Of a DNA stretch of 60,301 nt, positions 1-12,900 are shown in pieces. The notes beneath the pieces are model-generated. The model did no database searches. It saw nothing but the letters and a program-made list of their open reading frames with translations, and was not told the DNA's origin. Both the position numbers and the translations under genes were made by a program. The stretch lies in contig NC_049980.1 of NCBI RefSeq assembly GCF_000003815.2, positions 34,222,204-34,282,504 of the forward strand. The letters are read 5' to 3'. Numbering within the stretch: the first letter of the stretch is position 1; each line of letters starts with the position of its first letter. The stretch is from Branchiostoma floridae (lineage: Eukaryota; Chordata; Leptocardii; Amphioxiformes; Branchiostomatidae).

Positions 1-212
1 AATAAGCTGAAGCAGATAAAGAGTAAGATGACTGGTGATCAGCAGTGAGCCTCCGATTGGAGGACCAATCAGTCGCTACCTTTCCGGATGACTGATGGAC
101 AGACAGATTAGACTGTAAAGGCAGCCGCAGGGTTTCCAAGGATAGGGGTCACCTAAGGGGAGTGGGGAGAGTCTGGGGGTTTGCTGGGCTCTACTGTGGA
201 GAAAGTAGTGAC

Positions 213-597
213 CTCCAAGCAGATCCTACAGTTTGAGTTTGAGTTTATTCTGATCCACAATTAGCCTCATAAGAGGCTATTCTTCCTGTGGTCACATACA
301 TATTTACACATTACATACGTACAGTTAAAAACATACAGAGAAATAGAAAGTGAAAATACATAGCAGATGTAACATAATTCCTCATTGTCAATAATTACAG
401 TTCAGTACTTGCTAATTGTTGCTGGTGCTGTTCCACAACTGTGACATCCTGTACAGTAGCCTATTAAAGATAGTATCAAAAGCTGTCAGAGGAGTGAAGC
501 CGGCCTAGGAGCATGTTACTTATAGTCCACCGGAGTGCTCCTAGGCCAGCTTCACTCCTCTGGCAGCTTTTGATACTATCTTAGGATCTGCTTGGAG
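213..597. mobile_element. MITE-like foldback element, CTCCAAGCAGATCC termini
   Basis: The ends are inverted copies of CTCCAAGCAGATCCTA. Inside, 468-581 is a second, tighter hairpin whose arms both carry GATAGTATCAAAAGCTG-type sequence. There is no coding capacity. A much shorter relative with the same ends and the same internal CTCCTCTGCCAGCTTTTG segment sits at 35279-35362. The transposase family cannot be named from the ends alone. Confidence 0.65.
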
Positions 598-822
598 ATT
601 AAGAAAGTTAAGCAGGTACATCCAGTGAGCTACAATAACTTCCATGGACAGACAATTTCATTTTGGTAATCATCCATGAGACAGGAGTGACTTAAGTTAA
701 GTCTATAACAATTAATCTTAAGATTAAACATTTGTAGGGTAGTTTGCCAGTTCAGCCACTTACAATGTAGGTTTGTGACATCAAACTATGAAAAAGATTT
801 ATAATGATGTAGTTATACCAGT

Positions 823-1187
823 CAGGGCTCAAAATTCATTTTTGGGATTAGGTGCACTGGTGCACCAAGCTTAAAAAATTGGGTGCACCAAAAAAATTTT
901 GGGTGCACCACTAAAATTTAAGTAGAATATAAAAAAAACAACTTAAAAACAAAACTTAGTTACAAGCTATCAAATTCTTAAACAAGTAACATGACAGACA
1001 TTTTTATTATCTTTCTAACACTCAGATGTCAAGAATATGATGTATACTAGTATACTTGATATCTTTCCATACATAAACCTAAGAAAATATTTGGGTGCAC
1101 CCTGTGCACCCACAGAAAAATGATTGGGTGCACAGCTCCAATTCTGGGTGCACCTGGGTGCACATGCACCCAGTATTTCGAGCCCTG
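823..1187. mobile_element. non-autonomous hAT-like element (365 bp)
   Basis: The element begins CAGGGCTCAAAATTC and ends GTATTTCGAGCCCTG, the inverted form; CAGGGCTCGAAAT-type termini are common in hAT MITEs. The flanks share only CCAGT directly adjacent to each end (818-822 and 1188-1192), shorter than the usual 8-bp target duplication. The interior is rich in GGGTGCACC repeats near both ends and has no open frame. Confidence 0.7.
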
Positions 1188-1192
1188 CCAGT

Positions 1193-1966
1193 GGAACAAA
1201 TCTTACTTTCTGTATCCTTACATCTGCTTGGAGAATACTCCAAGGAGCAATTTGCTCACTTCCACCATTAGATTTACAATGACATAACTCTCAATAGCAG
1301 CCCGAAGGAAATCAGGGGACCGACTCCCGATCTGATGTCACAACCGAGGCTGATTGAAAACATCAATACAACTGAAAATCTGATCACTACCTTGGACCAC
1401 ATCCCAGTGGCTATTGGCTATTGTCATCTATGGAACAAGGGATTTCAGCCCGCATTCAAGGGGCCAAGCAGGCAAACATGCTTTTTTCTTTGAGGTGTTA
1501 TGAGATTTATATTTCAACTTAAAGGCATAATAGGGAAATTATTCGTGAAGCATTAATAATTATTCGTACCTTTAATTCAACCTAGCAAGTTACTAATGCT
1601 ATCCTGAATTGATCGTTAACGTTAAGCATCATTGACAAATCGTTCGTAACACGAAGTCGAACACTGTATGCCCAAAAATTGTGACAGGGCATCTGTCGCT
1701 TTTTGCACACTATAGATATAGTTATGCCAGATACCCTGTGACCATGAGTGCAAAGGAGCAAGCCTTGCTCCCAAAACCTTAAGTATGCCAGCCATCCTGA
1801 ATTTACCATAAGTAAATAATTGCTGGTCCTCTGAGCAGAGCATTGTCAGTATCCCCCCATGTACACCCTCACGGCCTCTTCAACCCATGATTGGACCAAT
1901 AGCAATCAATAGAAATAACCTTTTCTTATTGCACCATTTGTCAATGCCACCCTCTTCTGACTGAGA
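1193..1966. other. intergenic, no gene seen
   Basis: I see no convincing exon, RNA gene or element. Short open frames on the minus strand at 1582-1843 have no recognisable motif and overlap each other in different frames. Confidence 0.5.
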
Positions 1967-1972
1967 TTGAAT

Positions 1973-3645
1973 ATCGTACAAGTGACCATTTACATACAGT
2001 CAAACTGTACAAGTGACCACCTCTACATAAGGACCAACTGGCCATTGATATACAGTCAAACCTGTACTAGTGACTACCTCTACATAAGGACCACCTGGTC
2101 ATTGATATACAGTCAAACCTGTACAAGTGACCACCTGTACATAAGGACCACCTGGCCATTGATATACAGTCAAACCTGTACAAGTGACCACCTCTATATA
2201 AAGACCACCTGGCCATTGATATACAGTCAAACCTGTACAAGTGACCACCTGTACATAAGGACCACCTGGCCATTGATATACAGTCAAACCTGTACAAGTG
2301 ACCACCTGTACATAAGGACCACCTGGCCATTGATATACAGTCAAACCTGTACAAGTGACCACCTCTACATAAGGCCCACCTGGCCATTGATATACAGTCA
2401 AACCTGTACAAGTGACCACCTCTACATAAGGACCACCTGGCCATTGATATACAGTCAAACCTGTACAAGTGACCACCTCTACATAAGGACCACCTGGCCA
2501 TTGATATACAGTCAAACCTGTACAAGTGACCACCTCTACATAAGGCCCACCTGGCCATTGATATACAGTCAAACCTGTACTAGTGACCACCTGTACATAA
2601 GGACCACCTGGTCATTGATATACAGTCAAACCTGTACTAGTGACCACCTCTACATAAGGACCACCTGGCCATTGATATACAGTCAAACCTGTACTAGTGT
2701 CCACCTCTACATAAGGACCACCTAGCCATTGATATACAGTCAAACCTGTACTAGTGACCACCTCTACATAAGGACCCCCTGGCTATTGATATACAGTCAA
2801 ACCTGTACTAGTGACCACCTCTACATAAGGACCACCTGGCCATTGATATACAGTCAAACCTGTACAAGTAACCACCTCTACATAAGGACCACCTGGTCAT
2901 TGATATACAGTCAAACCTGTACTAGTGACCACCTCTACATAAGGACCACCTGGTCATTCATATACAGTCAAACCTGTAAGAGTAACAACCTCTACATAAG
3001 GACCACCTGGCCATTGATATACAGTCAAACCCGTACAGGTGACCACCTCTACAAAAGGACCACCTGGCCATTGATATACAGTCAAACCTGTACTAGTGAC
3101 CACCTCTACATGAGGACCACCTGGCCATTGATATACAGTCAAACCTGTACAAGTGACCACCTCTACATAAGGACCACCTGGCCATTGATATAGTCAAACC
3201 TGTACTAGTGACCACCTCTACATAATGACCACCTGGTCATTGATATACAGTCAAACCTGTACAAGTGACCACCTCTACATAAGGACCACCTGACCATTGA
3301 TATACAGTCAAACCCGTACAAGTGACCACGCACCTCTACATGATAAGGACCACCTGGTCATTGATATACAGTCAAACCTGTACAAGTGACCACCTCTACA
3401 TAAGGACCACCTGGCCATTGATGTACAGTCAAACCTGTACTAGTGACCACCTCTACATAAGGACCACCTGGCCATTGATGTACAGTCAAACCTGTACAAG
3501 TGACCACCTCTACATAAAGACCACCTGGCCATTGATATACAGTCAAACCTGTACAAGTGACCACCTCTACATAAGGACCACCTGGCCATTGATATACAGT
3601 CAAACCTTGTTACAAGAGATCACCTTTACATAATGGACCACCTGG
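1973..3645. repeat. 57-bp tandem repeat (minisatellite, about 29 copies)
   Basis: The unit is 57 bp and contains GTACAAGTGACCACCTCTAC, ATAAGGACCACCTGGCC and ATTGATATACAGTCAAACC. Copies differ mainly at a few positions (for example GTACAAG against GTACTAG, CTCTACAT against CTGTACAT). Because 57 is 19 codons, several frames stay open for up to 252 codons on both strands; these are consequences of the period and not genes. The array degrades after about 3600. Confidence 0.95.
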
Positions 3646-6600
3646 CTATTGTGACTATTTCTTGGTGATCCCCTAAATAAGCATTAAGAATCCTGTATTA
3701 GCGACCACCTGTCCACAAAGGCCAGAATTACCGGTCCCTTGAGCAGTCTACATGCCGGTAGTGTACCACCCTCCCGTACAGCACATATTTGTCTTGTAAA
3801 CAGAAACCGGGTCCAAACGATTTTCCGCCGACCTGCTAAACGCCTGATGTCAAAAGGCGTGAATTATACCCCTCCATAGAGGCCTAACATGTCCCCTGTC
3901 GTGAGCCAGGACAGGGAAACAATCTCACAATCTTTAATCCTCTGTTTACATGTAAACAGATTATCAGCTACCTAACGTTACCATACCCATCCTCTCATGC
4001 CAAGAGTAACGTTATGTTGATTTCATTTGCACAATTTCCAAAATCAGGACAGGAGGCCCTCTATCGAACTTGGCCCGTTTTCCCGAACCACCTACTAAAT
4101 ATTTCTTTAAAATATGATATTATAAGGATCTATGCACAGCTTCTCGAGTAATACTGTCAACAAACAGCCAAACACAAACAAAACGGCACCCGAAACATCA
4201 CAGTCTTGGCGAAGCTACTGTCAGATACTGAAACGCAGTGATAACGGTAACGTTAAATGGTGTTCCTTACTGGCTGACTGTAGCGCCTTTCCCCGGCCCC
4301 TCGCCCCAGCAGCTCGCTCCCTTCCCACCACAGCACGGATGTCAGTACGGCTCGCTGCCGACGCCTCCTCCCCACAGAAATGTCCTCACTTCGGGTGTTT
4401 TCTATCCGGCAGAAATAGCGGCGCAAAAAATCAATAATCCACGGAACTACCTTCCGGCATGGTCGCCTGAGGCTGGGACATACGGGCACCGCGGGGAAAC
4501 GCGAAAAAGAATGAATCAGCAACAAACGTAACGAATGATTTATTTGATACACCTACACCATAAAGTATTTCGTTACATTGCCTACGATTTGTTTGATTTG
4601 TCTGATAGGAAAAATAAGATTGAATGCGGCTAAAAATGTGGCATTGTTTTTGTTTGCGTTGTGATGCGCTGCCACCATTAGCGCAGAAACCTAACACCTG
4701 TATAGCGCACCTGTACGTAACTCAAGTTACAGGAAAATCACGTCAAAAGCACGTCTGAATTCTATCGCATGATCAAACAGAAAGAGTAGTATTCAGCATA
4801 GAAATAGAAATAGAATCAGTTGGCCAAAAAAAGCGAAAAACAAATGTAATTGCTCTGCGGCCGTCTGCCAAGATTCTTGAATTTGACTCAAGACAAAGAA
4901 AGTTACTTACAACGTTCCGTGTCCTTTGAAACGACATGAACAAGCTTGGTTATTCCAAGTGTGTGCTATCTATCGTTGTTGTTTTATTCGCCTTTTCATG
5001 GGCGTTCACTACAACGTTATTTGCCATAGGGAGAACATTATCAAATCAAGGAGGTTAAAAACCAATTTTTAACCACCTTGATCAAATGATTTTGATTAAA
5101 TCAAATAAACATATGTAACGTTATATATTACTGACAATTTGACACCCACCCACTATAAGAAGTCTAAAAATACTTAATATTATAGCCATGAAATTCCAAA
5201 TTATTTGGAATTGAAAAGTTGTTTTACTTGCAACGTTACAACGTTACAGTTATGTGTAGAAATATTCTCACTATCACAGTCATTTACTCTTAAATATGCT
5301 AGCTGTCTCCCATTCTGAAAACTCCGTTTTATCTTTATACAGCTGATAGTAATAAAAACTTACATTGTGATCGAAAGGAATTATTGACCATATTATGATA
5401 TAATGCAAAACAAGACGGAAAAGTAGTAATGTTGACCATAATATAATATAATATAAACCGAACATTTCTGCGACTTCTAATCCTTAAACTGCAACTTCAG
5501 ATGTATCGGATGGAGGAAGAGAGTCATGGCCATCCGTGCAACCAGCACGCCTGGATGATGATGATGATGATCAGATGTATCGCTAGAGGTCGCTTTCGTG
5601 CGGTCTTCTATATTGTTACATCTTTACCGTCGATCATGAGGTGTTAGCTCTTAACAGAACAGTTCTTTCCATTGCTATCTTCTCTCAGAGCGGAGATTTC
5701 TAACTTTGACTGAAACTGCAATCTGCTTGTACTCCATCTACGGTCCTCGGAGACGTACCGCAGTTGCAATTAGTATTTCACCAATTTGTTCCGCCGTGTC
5801 TTGCATATTTCCTAGTTATAGCTTTTGGATATTTCTCTGATTGGCAAAGTGCGGTGGAGTGTTTGCGTGTGTAACATAGCGCTCAACACCAGGGACAGGT
5901 TTGTGTGTGTGTGTGTGGATGGTGTTCAGCACCAAGGACAGGTTTGTTTGTAAGGCTATGAGTGTGTGAATGAATGGTGTTCAGCACCAAGGACAAGTGA
6001 ATGATTTGATGCACTATTGCGTTGTTTTATGTGAAGGTTCAACTGTTTGCTTGATGGCTCCCAAACTCAGCATTGCTGCATGGGATGTCCTCTGGCTGTT
6101 GCAATTGCAAAAAGATGAAATAAAACAGAATAGGATAAATGAAATGAGACAAAATAAAATAAAATTAATAAAACTGCCAAACCCCATGTGATGCACATAA
6201 CGGATTTGGGAACACTGACCAACAACGCGATGGTTCTCCGCTGAATAAACAATGGCCCGGGTGGAATGTGGACATCCATAATTGAGAAAAGCCTTCCGGA
6301 GCAACTGTTCAACTGATAACCGGGACCGCATGGTGGGCAGTCTGGTGTCCCGGTCACCTACTGTAGAGGGCCAAATTGTCGCGTGGATTTAATATAATGG
6401 TTCCAAAAACAAAACAAAAATTTTCAAATTGGATTTAATATAATGGTCTTCGAGAAGAGAAAACCGCCAACATTGAAATAAATCTCCGCAAATATTTGGC
6501 CTTTTTCGGTACCTAAACTTCCTTTCCATTGCGTTTATTTATTTATCTAACGTTAATCTTTAAAACATCTGGCAAGCGTTTGGAGCTATTTCGTTACTCT

Positions 6601-6825
6601 GTCAGTCTGTGCGTATTCAATGTTTCAAATTGTCGGAGTTTTGGGCTGTGAAGTTAAAATGCGCCTTTTGTGACCGGCTAGACTGACGCCCTTCATACCC
6701 AACATGTATAGTTGTGTGCAACAACTCAAGCGTCAAGGTTACCGCAGGACAAAGGTCAAGGGTCGAGGCCGTTTCGCGGGGTTTGCACAGAAGTTAGAAG
6801 TGAACTTTGCACCGTTCGCGCAGCC
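3646..6825. other. intergenic region upstream of gene A
   Basis: No exon is convincing. It holds a GC-rich block at about 4270-4520 that might be a promoter-type CpG region of an unseen gene, a small perfect-type hairpin at about 5046-5082 (CAAGGAGGTTAAAAA and its near complement), a short GAT run near 5555, a degenerate roughly 50-bp repeat with GTGTTCAGCACCAAGGACA at 5884-5998, and A-rich sequence at 6105-6175. The last 300 bp should contain gene A's promoter and 5' UTR; no TATA box stands out. Confidence 0.45.
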
Positions 6826-6882
6826 ATGAGCGTTACTCCCCTCAGTAGAGAACCTACAGATTCTGACGAACGGGTTTGTTAG
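6826..6882 (+). promoter_or_regulatory. upstream ORF in the presumed gene A leader
   Basis: An ATG at 6826 in a reasonable context (CAGCCATGA) opens an 18-codon frame that ends at TAG 6880-6882, 25 bp before the chosen gene A start at 6908 and in a different frame. If the transcript starts upstream it would act as a uORF. The transcription start is unknown. Confidence 0.45.
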
Positions 6883-6907
6883 ATTGTTTCACGGGGAGTT
6901 TGCGAAG

Positions 6908-9900
6908 ATGTGGCCGGAGGGAGTGAACCCGAAGACGGTCCTGTACGGTACCGGGGCCGTGGGCGGGGCGGTAGCGGCTGCTGCCGGGATCTACAGCTAC
7001 ATGTACCCGTACGCTTTCCGGGACCGTCACCAGGTCAGACTGGAGCTCGCCATCATCGAGAAGTTCACCAACATCATCATGTCTGGCGGGACGGTGCTGA
7101 GTCAGTTCGCGGAGGCGGTGAGGAGGCACCCCGACAAGCCCTTCCTCCTGTTCGGTACCGAGGCCCACACGTACGGGGAGGTGGACGCCATGGCCAACAG
7201 GGTCGCCAACTTCTTCCACGGCATGGGGTGGGTATATATAAATGAGTTTGGGTATGGGAGGGAGGGTCAGTATGGTCTATCGGTCTGGTGTAGGATTTTA
7301 CACGAGTCACCTAACAATTTTCGACCATCACTGTATTAAAATCGTACACAGCTGCAGAAAAGTTCTATGCTGTAATTGCAAAATAATGTAGTATCGAATT
7401 ATATGCCAAAGTCATTCAAAAGTCAAAGATGTGAAAGAACAAAAATGAAGAATCTACTATTTTGCTGATTATTTAGTCATTTATCAACCTTCCTGCAGCC
7501 ACTTGAATTTCATGGTAAAGGCACCTTAATTATTGACAAACTTTTTTATTCTATTTGCAAGCTTGGATCAGTTCTGGGTTTCCAGTGGATGTCATCCATA
7601 TAAAGGAATCAACATAACTTACTAACTCCTAACTTACAAATGTATATTACTCCTGCAACTCCACCAGGTTCCAGAAGGGGGACACGGTGGCCCTGCTGAT
7701 CTGTATAGCCTAACTGTTACTATAACAACTGCAATCCCACTAGGTTCCAGAAGGGGGACACGGTCGCGCTGCTGATCTACAACGAGCCTGCCTTCATCTG
7801 GACGTTCCTGGGTCTGGCGAGAGTCGGGGTGAAGATGGCGCTTCTCAACACCAACCTGCGGGGACAGGCCCTCATGCACTGCTTTAGGGTCGCTGGGGCA
7901 ACAGGACTCATCGTGGGGCAAGGTACATACATCTATAACTAACATCTAACATCTACAACTAACATCTATAACAACACCAACCTGCGTGGGCAGGCTCTCA
8001 TGCACTGCTTTAGGGTCGCAGGGACGAAAGGTCTCATCGTGGGGCAAGGTACGGCTAACTTCTACAGTAGAAGCCAGTTAATTGCACATCGGATTAACAC
8101 ACGCTTCTGTTAACTGCACGGAATCCCCAACTCCCAAAACAGTGCAGTCCAGCTAGATAACTTTGCATTATTGCACTTGCCGGATAATTGCACAAAATTC
8201 ACTGGCAAATAGGCTGTGCAATTAAGTGGCTTCTACTGTATAACTAACATCTATAACTAAAGGTCAGAGACTTGTTAGACTGGCAGGTAGAACAGGTCAG
8301 AGGTGACAGAACTAGTGATTTACAGTGTATCATAGTCCAGGTCATGAAGGAGGCTATCATGGTACATAAAGATGTTGTTTTTGGTTTGTCTGTGTTTTCA
8401 CTGTTAACATTATGTATTTTAAAAATGCTAATTATTCTGTGCATAAATATCATGTTAATCAAAACATTATTTGCATAATTATCGAATTACAATAAAAAAA
8501 GACATACGAGAGACTGTAGAGTCATGAGATCTTCAAACTCTTCTTCTGCAAGAAATTCAAACACATAACCATTTTCGTATAGTTTTCATATTACTTATTT
8601 TTGGCATTTGCTTAGGACAACCACTGCTCGACGCCACCTTGGAGCTCATGCCGGAACTGCAGGCGGAAGGTGCGACCATCTGGCTGCAGGGTTCTGCTCA
8701 CCCCCCTGCCGGGCTGTCTGCCTGGGATGGACCGGTCCAGCGAGAATCCGACCAACCGCTGACGGTCCAGGTCACCATCACTCCCGCAGACACTCTGTGC
8801 TACATCTACACATCAGGAACCACTGGTTTGTATAGAATTTTCCTGTTGAAACAAGCATTAAACTTTGTCTTAAGGTTGACCACCTGTCCACATAGACCAG
8901 GTATTATTAGTTCCCTGTCTGGCCTTCTTGGGCAGGTTTTACTGTACCTACTAGAGATGGGTCAATCGAGGATGACTTTAAACAGGATAAGATTTGAAGC
9001 AAAGACTTATCCATCTAACACAGGAGCTCAGTAAACAGAGAGGTGTGGATTACAATCATTTAAGTGTTTGCTTTGTCGTGGTGTTGTTAGCAATTGCCAC
9101 ACAGCTGTTTCTCTCCTAGGTCTGTTTACCTTAAGCTTTGGTCACAATTCAATCAAATGCCGGTCGAATTTGTTGATCAGCAGGAGCTTGCCTAATTTCA
9201 AAATGGCCTAAGTGTTGACTGTATTTTTTGTTGAAAATCTTATCACAAATTGGGCTGGGTGTTCACTTCGGAAAGTTTAGGTCATTGTCTTTTATGCAAT
9301 TTTGGTGCATAGCTGACATCACGCAGATTGGTTTGAATCCCAACGGACGAGCTGCTAGAAATTGTTCAAAGCCCAAGTAGTCATCAGAACTATTTGGCCG
9401 TACTTTGGCTGAAAATACCCTTATGCCAGTTCTCAGTTGTGACGGGGACAGGTGTCACTGCTGCAGAGCAAACATACTGTATGCCATGAGAGACAAAAAA
9501 TTAGCTGGGTATTACGTCTCTGTTTGTGGACACAGAGCTTTGTTATCCAGTGATTTACCTGATCTAAGGAGCTACACTACAAAGTACAATGTTTTATTTT
9601 CTGTTTTTTTTTTTTTTCTGAGCAAGCCTCTTTACTGAGTCAAACTGTTGACTGCACACAGGTCTCCCCAAAGCGGCGATAATTCCGCACACAAAGTTCA
9701 TCATCGGAGGTAACAGTCTCCTCCTGATCCAGGGCTTCACCTCGGAGGACGTCCTGTACGTCACCCTGCCGCTGTACCACTCCAGCGGGCTCATGCTGGG
9801 CATCGGGACAACCATTAGCAAAGGTACATGTAGTTTCTAGAACATGTATGTGATTATATACTGCTGCTGGGATCCCTGACACTGCTGCTGGGATCCCTAA

Positions 9901-12900
9901 CAAAGTACCCTGGGAAAATGCAGACTCCTTCGAGGCGCGCAAGGCCTAGTTTGACGATCCCCACCACACGCACGCACGGAACACCCACTGCCCAACACCT
10001 GCCGGCCCCACAAAAAGCTGGCCTCAACTATCGCTTTGCCTCTCGAGAAGCAAGCGATAGTTGGGGGCCAGCGTAAGTTGGGCCAGCTGGTAGTGAGGCG
10101 GGTGTATGGAGGTGGGAGGGTGCCCATTAGGCAGGGGATCGGTAACTCTTCTTTACGAAGCTTCTTCGAGCTGGTTTCCCAGGGTACTGACCAAGGCGTA
10201 GGCAGCAGCCGGCTAGTCTTCACACCTCGCTGTTCATCAGTAACTATAAAATTTGGGATAACATGTACCACTCCAGCCGGCTCATTCTGGGGGTAGGGAC
10301 AACCATAAGAAAAGGTTCACACTTGCCCAATTACTGTAGTATAAAATGCTTTTAAGTTTGCAGGGATTTAATTTCGTGTTAGCGGGAAAGTGGAGTGTTC
10401 GTGTTGTTTTTAAGTTTACGGTAGCACCATGCACTGTAGTCTCTTACTGCAATAGAAAAATGTTCGTGGTGGTTTTAAGTTCGCAGTTAGACTGTTATTT
10501 TTAATGAGTATGAATATGTATGTATGTATGTAAGACTGCTTTGTGAAAACTGCCACAAACATTTCTGCATTTACAGTACTGTTAAATTTGGGATGACATG
10601 CGCCAAACAGCAATTACTCAAGCAACTGGATGTGATTTGGGAAACTGTCTGACCAGGGCTCTAGCCAGGTCGAAATTTATTTCCGTCAGCCAATTCCCAT
10701 TGTCGCGAAAACACTATTCTAGGAGCTAGAAAGACTGAACTGAGACCTTGAAAAACATGTTTTTAATGAGATAATCGTATGCAAAAGGTCGCTGATACAC
10801 TTCGTCAACAATGATAACAATAGCAAAACAAACAGTATGTGGCCTTTGAAGGCGTCCCCAAGCCACCTGTAGCTTCCACCAAGGATTTTTGTCCGTCCAG
10901 GTTATCTTTAACACCGTTGGGATAACACAAACGAGTGTTCACCTTGCAGTTGGTAGGTTGTCAGTTCAATGCCTGGCTCATAGTCGTACCAAGTCGTCCT
11001 TAAATTTTAACTTTTGTTGTTGTTCCATGTATGTTGCAGGTGCAACGGTAGCGCTCAGGAGAAAATTTTCTGCCCACCATTTCTGGGAGGACTGCAGGCA
11101 TTACAACGCCACTGTGATTATCTACATTGGAGAGCTGCTGCGCTACTTATGTACTCTGCCTGAGGTAGGGCTGAGATGTGTGATTTGTGTATATTGCTGC
11201 TTTTTTGATGTCATTCTTGCTTTGTTCTAGACTTTGAAGTCTCTTGTCTCTTGTTCAAGAATATCATTCTATAACATGCTCAATCAATGTTGAACAGCTG
11301 CTGTAACTTTCAACACAAAAAAGTGGGCAATGTCAACCCAAATTTTTGTGCTTGCCGCAAACATGCGAATTGCCTTTTATGACTTATGAATTATTCCAAC
11401 ACGTGTGTTAATAGGTACAATGGAAGGATTCTTTAATCTCCTCTTGCTTTGTCTTAAAATGCATCTTTTCCCGGCACTTATACTTCCTATTCACTTATGC
11501 ATATGAAACTTGGACTCAGAAAAAGTCTGATGAGATTCTCCTGTTAGCTTTTGAAATGAGATGCCTAAGGGCGATTCTCAGTGTTACTCCAGAGAGCCTG
11601 CTATGGAGGCTAAGTCTTGCCAAGAATGAGCAAGGAACATCTATGATATGTTTTCTTGATGGCATGTTAGTTGAGTCATCCTGCTGACAGTAATAATCTC
11701 TCCCGCAGCGCCCAGACGATAAGGACCACAAAGTCCGCCTGGCGTTCGGGAACGGTCTCCGTCCGGACATCTGGAAGCAGTTCCAGGACCGGTTCGGGAT
11801 TCCGCGGATCGGAGAGTTCTACGCCATGACGGAGGGAAACGTCGGACTGACGAACATTTCTAACAAGGTCGGAGCAGTGGGGGTGTACTCGCCTATGTAC
11901 AGGGTAAGTGTTCAGTTCAGTTCAGTTGAGTTCATCCTCGTACGAGGTGCCACAAATAATGTCGCTCTAGGCATCTCTATCTAGCTATAGGTTGCGGTCC
12001 TTTAGTCCATTACTTCTTCCTCCAAGGAAGTGTCACTGATATACTTTATATTTGGCCTCCTTTGGTCCGATGCCCTGGTGTGCGATGGTACAAATCCTTC
12101 TGTCTGGAGTTGGTGATTCACTACAAATCACCTGAATCTGTACTTTATATTTGGCCTCCTATGGTCTGATGCCCTGGTGTACGATGGTACAAATCCTTCC
12201 GTCTGGAGTTGGTGATTCACTACAAATCACCCGAATGGAGGCCTGGTGAAGTGCCGTTTCGTATCAGCCACACAATACGGTGATACATCATTCACCCAGA
12301 CGGGATACCTAATATATAGCTAGCGTACCCTATCTTGTATCAGCCAACAACATACTGTAAATGCAGAAATGTTCACGGTGGATTAATGTTCGTGGTCACT
12401 TAAAACCACCGCGAACATTTTTCTATTATGGTATTAGACTGCAGTCTATGGTGTTACCGCGAACTTAAATCCACCGCGAAAAGTCCCTTTACCCGCTACC
12501 GCAAAATTAAATCCCCGCAAATACATACTTAAATACATTTACAGTACCTACCTGCCTACCTTTGGTGGGTATTGATCAAGGTAAAATCCTAATATTAATC
12601 TAACATCAGCCCTACAGCTGTATACGAGAATGACAGTCTCTGCTACATAGAGCACATCTGTCTCACCTGCAAACTACTACTCTCCAAGCAGAGGTTAGGC
12701 TCTGGCCTCTTTTTTAACGTTTTTTAGTCGTGTTTATCGGGCTTTCTATTTTGTCATTTTTCTTGAAGTACGCCAGCCAATTAGTTAAGTTTTGACACAG
12801 GAAGATAAAATAAAAAATGGAAAGCCCTATATGTATATAAAAGCAACTAAAAAAACGTAAAAAAAACAACAGCCGGAGCCTAACCTCTGCTTGGAGAGTA

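Noticed and set aside
1967-3633. Long open frames (up to 252 codons) on both strands
   Set aside because: They follow from the 57-bp (19-codon) period of a minisatellite; frames on both strands and in several phases are equally open.
1973-3645. CRISPR-like array
   Set aside because: The units are contiguous tandem repeats without unique spacers and the genome is eukaryotic. The same holds for 26269-27419 and 42640-43800.
4132-4697. Possible exon in the GC-rich block upstream of gene A
   Set aside because: Frames on both strands are open but lack known motifs and convincing splice sites; kept only as a possible promoter region.
7077-7310. Frames antisense or out of phase with gene A exon 1 (also 6854-7219, 32984-33424)
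   Set aside because: GC-rich exon shadows; only the FATP frame carries family motifs and matches the paralogues.
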